64,000 nt of DNA from positions 13,184,961 through 13,248,960 of the forward strand of contig NC_135071.1 in assembly GCF_051401765.1 (NCBI RefSeq), written 5' to 3'. Under the pieces are notes generated by a model, which had not been told where the DNA came from, made no database searches, and was given only the letters and a program-made list of their open reading frames with translations. Within the stretch, counting starts at the first letter, position 1, and each line of letters begins with the position of its first letter. A program made the position numbers and the translations under genes. The DNA is from Calliopsis andreniformis. Lineage: Eukaryota > Arthropoda > Insecta > Hymenoptera > Andrenidae. Shown here piece after piece: positions 60,801-64,000 of this stretch.

Positions 60801-63800
60801 ATGGATGGCAAAGCGAAAGTAGACAGAAAAAAGAATCCACGAGAAGGGGCAAATATTCTCAGTGCTTTGACATTTACGTAAGTTTTATGACTTGATAATT
60901 TTTTCTGCTTGTCATAATCTATTACTAAAAACATGAAATCAAGGTAAAACCAAGGTAAATAGGCATTGTGTTAAATGTATCTTCATATCAAGCACAAATA
61001 AATCTTCTGTAAACAGAATAGAGAACTATCTTAGATTCCTTTATCGAACAAACAAATGTACTTTTTGATCTGCTTACTGTTATCTAGTAGTAGTCTCACA
61101 CAGAACTTTACTGTTATCTTTAGTTGATTATCATTGATATTAAATACTCAAAAACAGAGATAATACTCCTATTTTGGAATATTTTGTATGATTGTTGATT
61201 TAAAGATTGATTCATTCAATAACTGGTAAAGTTGGTCAAATAAATTTTCTTTATTATATTAAAATTAAAATAATTTATTGCAGAGATAATGATAAACTTT
61301 TGTTAACAGGTGGGTTCTACGTATATTTTGGATTGGTTACCGAAAAGATTTAGATGTAACTAATTTGTACAAACCTCTGAAAGAGCACACAAGCAGTATA
61401 TTAGGTACAAAAATATCAAAAGCATGGGAGAAAGAATGCATAGCGTACGAAAAACGCAAATCACTCAGTGAGGAGAAAGAAAGTAGAAACAAACAATATG
61501 ACGTGAAAAAAAAATTGAAACGGCCCAGTTTAACAAAAGCGCTTTTCAGATGTTTTGGTCTCCATTTAATTGTATATGGATTTGTTTTAGCTATTTCGGA
61601 AATTTCACTCAGGTACATATAAGCAGAAATATAATATTTTATTTTAGTTCGGTTAGACAATTATTATTAAATTAAATTTTACGATATTTCTTACAAATTC
61701 TTAAAATTTTTCTGTTACTTGTTCAGATTACTTCAGCCTCTGTTTCTGGGTCTTCTGATTCGTTACTACAGTCAAATGAAATTTACGTATATACCGATAG
61801 AAAATGTATCACTACCCACATTGTATAATTCTTCTATATCGCAAGTTCATGAAAATGAAGATGCGACGAGATCGTTAAGTTCCTAAGCCCCATGTATCCT
61901 GTACCTACTAATCCTTTTATATCTTTTTTAAATGTTCTATAACGTTTTAAGAAATTTAACAAGCTACATAAGTATATTTTTTTACTGTTCATTCAATTTG
62001 ACGTATTTGTTAGATAATTGCACAGTAGTATATTGTAATTTTAATAGCAATGCTAGTGATTTTAATTTGACCTCCGGGTATGTTGCTTGATAAAAATGTA
62101 ATTAAATATCGATACTGATGCTTCTTTCTTCCACAAATAGGGTACTTCAACCAATATGCCTTGGACGACTATTAACATACTTTAGTCCTGATAATGAAAA
62201 AAGGATATCAAAAGAAGAGGCTTACTTATATGCGACTGGAGTCATATTATGCTCAGGCATATTAGTGTTTGTTACACATCCATATATGATGGGCATATTC
62301 CACATAGGAATGAAAATGCGTGTGGCTTGTTGTTCCTTAATATACAGGAAAGCATTGAAGCTTTCAAGAACAGCTTTGGGCGAAACAACAGTAGGGCAAG
62401 CAGTCAATCTGTTATCCAATGATGTCAATAGATTTGATGTAGCAATCATATTTTTACATTATTTGTGGATTGGACCACTGGAGACTGTTGTCATTATATA
62501 TTTCATGTATCAAGAGGTCGATGTATCTGCTTTTATTGGAGTAGCAACACTCTTAATGTTCATTCCATTACAAGGTATTGAAAGTTATTTCCAGTAAGAA
62601 ATAAAATGTTAACAATTTTTCTATTAAAACTTTTATTTATTAAATGTGCAGGCTACTTAGGAAAAAAGTCATCGATATTAAGGTTAAAAACTGCTATCAG
62701 AACGGACGAAAGAGTTCGATTAACAAATGAAATCATTAGTGGTATCCAAGCAATTAAGATGTACACTTGGGAGAGGCCGTTCAGCGCTCTAGTTGAAAGA
62801 GCAAGAAGGTTACTTTTTACATTATAAATATTTTACGTTAAATTTCTGTTGAAAAATTATTCTTATAAACTCTTCTGTTAAACTACATTATTCCCATTAC
62901 TTTGTTACAGGAGAGAAATCGGTGTTATTCGAGCCACATCTTTTATTAGAGGTGTTACCATGTCTTTCATTATATTTAGCACAAGAATGTCCCTTTTCGT
63001 TACCATATTAGCATATATTTTATACAGTCATAAAATAACTGCCGAGAAAGTGTTTATGTTAACGGCGTACTACAATGTTTTACGTCAAACTATGACAGTC
63101 TACTTTCCACAAGGTAGGTACAAGCAAACGTAAAGGTATTTCGATGAAAATTCAATCCGACATTTACTAAAACGATCATTCATATAGGTATAACACAAGT
63201 GGCCGAGGCACTTGTGTCCGTCAGACGCTTAGAAAAATTCATGTTGTACGAGGAAGTTGAAACTAAGAATAAGAAAGAAAAACGCGAGAAGGAAGAACCG
63301 ATGAAGGACTCCGAGAAGGCCAAGAACGACATTAACAGTGTAACGAAAGAAACGTATGACGAGAAACATGATAAGACTGATACCAACCAGGAAGAATACA
63401 TTGTTTCTCTAAACAATGCTAGTACTAAGTGGTTGTGTCACGAGAGAGAAGATACGTTGAAGAATCTTACTATTAAAGTGAAGCGAGGCGAACTGCTCGC
63501 CATTGTTGGCCAAGTCGGTGCTGGCAAAACTAGTTTGCTGAATGTTTTATTAAAGGAATTACCATTAGAAACTGGTTCCCTACAGGTTTGCATCGTTTTT
63601 CATTGTAACTGTACGACTTCGTTTAAGATCGTAATTGAAATATATTTTCATTCTACAGGTAAATGGTAGCTTGGCTTACGCCAGCCAAGAACCATGGCTA
63701 TTTGCCGGCTCGGTTAGGCAAAATATATTATTTGGTAGAAAAATGGATCAGTTTCGATACGATCGCGTGGTCAGAGTATGTCAGTTAAAGAGGGACTTTA

Positions 63801-64000
63801 CTTTGTTGCCATATGGCGATAAAACAATCGTAGGTGAACGAGGGATTAGTTTATCAGGAGGACAACGCGCTAGGTGAGCGATTATGACTCGTAATATTTA
63901 TGAAAACTAAAAGTCACGTACGACTTTCTGATATCGATCGTTTTATTACTACAGGATAAATTTGGCTCGAGCAGTATATGCTGAAGCAGACATGTACTTA
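60801..64000 (+). CDS. ABCC4-like (MRP4 / lethal(2)03659-type) ABC transporter, 5' part
   Basis: Exons in phase: 60801-60877, 61310-61612, 62141-62574, 62652-62808, 62911-63113, 63188-63585, 63659-63873, 63955-64000 (cut by the window edge), giving about the first 612 aa of an expected 1300-1400. ABCC transporters use ATP to export organic anions and, in ABCC4, cyclic nucleotides and prostanoids. The N-terminus has [30 protein letters not shown], typical of the ABCC4 group. TMD1 helices include the [21 protein letters not shown] segment. NBD1 has Walker A GQVGAGKT (about 500-507; most relatives have GPVGAGKS), the Q-loop [19 protein letters not shown], and the signature LSGGQ (about 588). Walker B is just entered at ADMYL. 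A Lys/Glu-rich linker (about 405-450) precedes NBD1. One extra exon-like piece at 61727 is listed separately. Confidence 0.92.
61727..61886 (+). other. Extra exon-like segment in the ABCC4-like gene, ends in a stop
   Basis: After a good acceptor (CTTGTTCAG) this segment reads [19 protein letters not shown] in the phase set by exon 2 (AG-A). It runs 52 codons to TAA at 61884-61886. It duplicates the start of the next exon (62141), which reads [19 protein letters not shown] and also joins exon 2 in phase (AG-G). The rest of the segment has no counterpart to the [10 protein letters not shown] helix, and I see no strong donor. It could be a mutually exclusive exon using a weak donor at 61879 (TTAA-GTTCCT), a regulatory poison exon, or a decaying duplicate. 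Confidence 0.5.

Overview
The window is nuclear DNA from an insect. Protein genes are split into many small exons by short AT-rich introns with GT..AG ends, the intergenic DNA is AT-rich and carries CpG-rich patches, and the best matches by recognition are to insect orthologues. The compact exon layout and CpG-rich islands in an AT-rich background suggest Hymenoptera, perhaps a bee. That assignment is inference, not proof. I rebuilt every multi-exon gene by hand from splice sites and checked that reading phase is kept across each junction.

Layout. (1) 1-1.6 kb: first coding exon of an UNC-93-like membrane protein on the minus strand; the rest lies beyond the left edge. (2) 1.6-27.3 kb: a region of about 26 kb without any recognisable gene. 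It holds a 136-bp satellite array, cryptic simple repeats, a roughly 240-bp tandem duplication, a pogo-like MITE and about eleven short GC-rich islands. (3) 27.4-31.6 kb: a decayed lipase exon, then a complete seven-exon acid lipase (403 aa), both minus strand. (4) 32-45.6 kb: a dense housekeeping block of Gemin5 (+, 15 exons, 1322 aa), Nup37 (-, 4 exons, 321 aa) and Exportin-5 (+, 8 exons, 1214 aa). Gemin5 and Nup37 are tail to tail; Nup37 and Exportin-5 are head to head. (5) 45.6-49.6 kb: an intergenic stretch with a 428-bp foldback element, a mariner-like MITE and a 21-bp inverted repeat. (6) 49.7-54.8 kb: a complete type-9-like adenylate cyclase (-, 7 coding exons, 1466 aa). (7) 54.8-60.8 kb: the spacer between two divergent genes, with NRF1-like, E-box and CTCF-like sites and two repeat clusters. 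(8) 60.8-64 kb: the 5' part of an ABCC4-type transporter (+), cut by the right edge, with an extra dead-end exon.

How the genes relate. Gemin5 (snRNP assembly), Nup37 (nuclear pore outer ring) and Exportin-5 (export of hairpin RNA) all serve RNA or protein passage between nucleus and cytoplasm and share tight intergenic spaces. This may be chance. The cyclase and the ABCC4-type transporter are a plausible functional pair, since vertebrate ABCC4 exports cAMP, but here that link is only inference.

The items most worth a second look are a fully paired 31-bp hairpin at 31999-32082 whose mismatches are all G:U on one strand, the foldback element just past Exportin-5, the dead-end exon in the ABCC4-like gene, and the lipase remnant.
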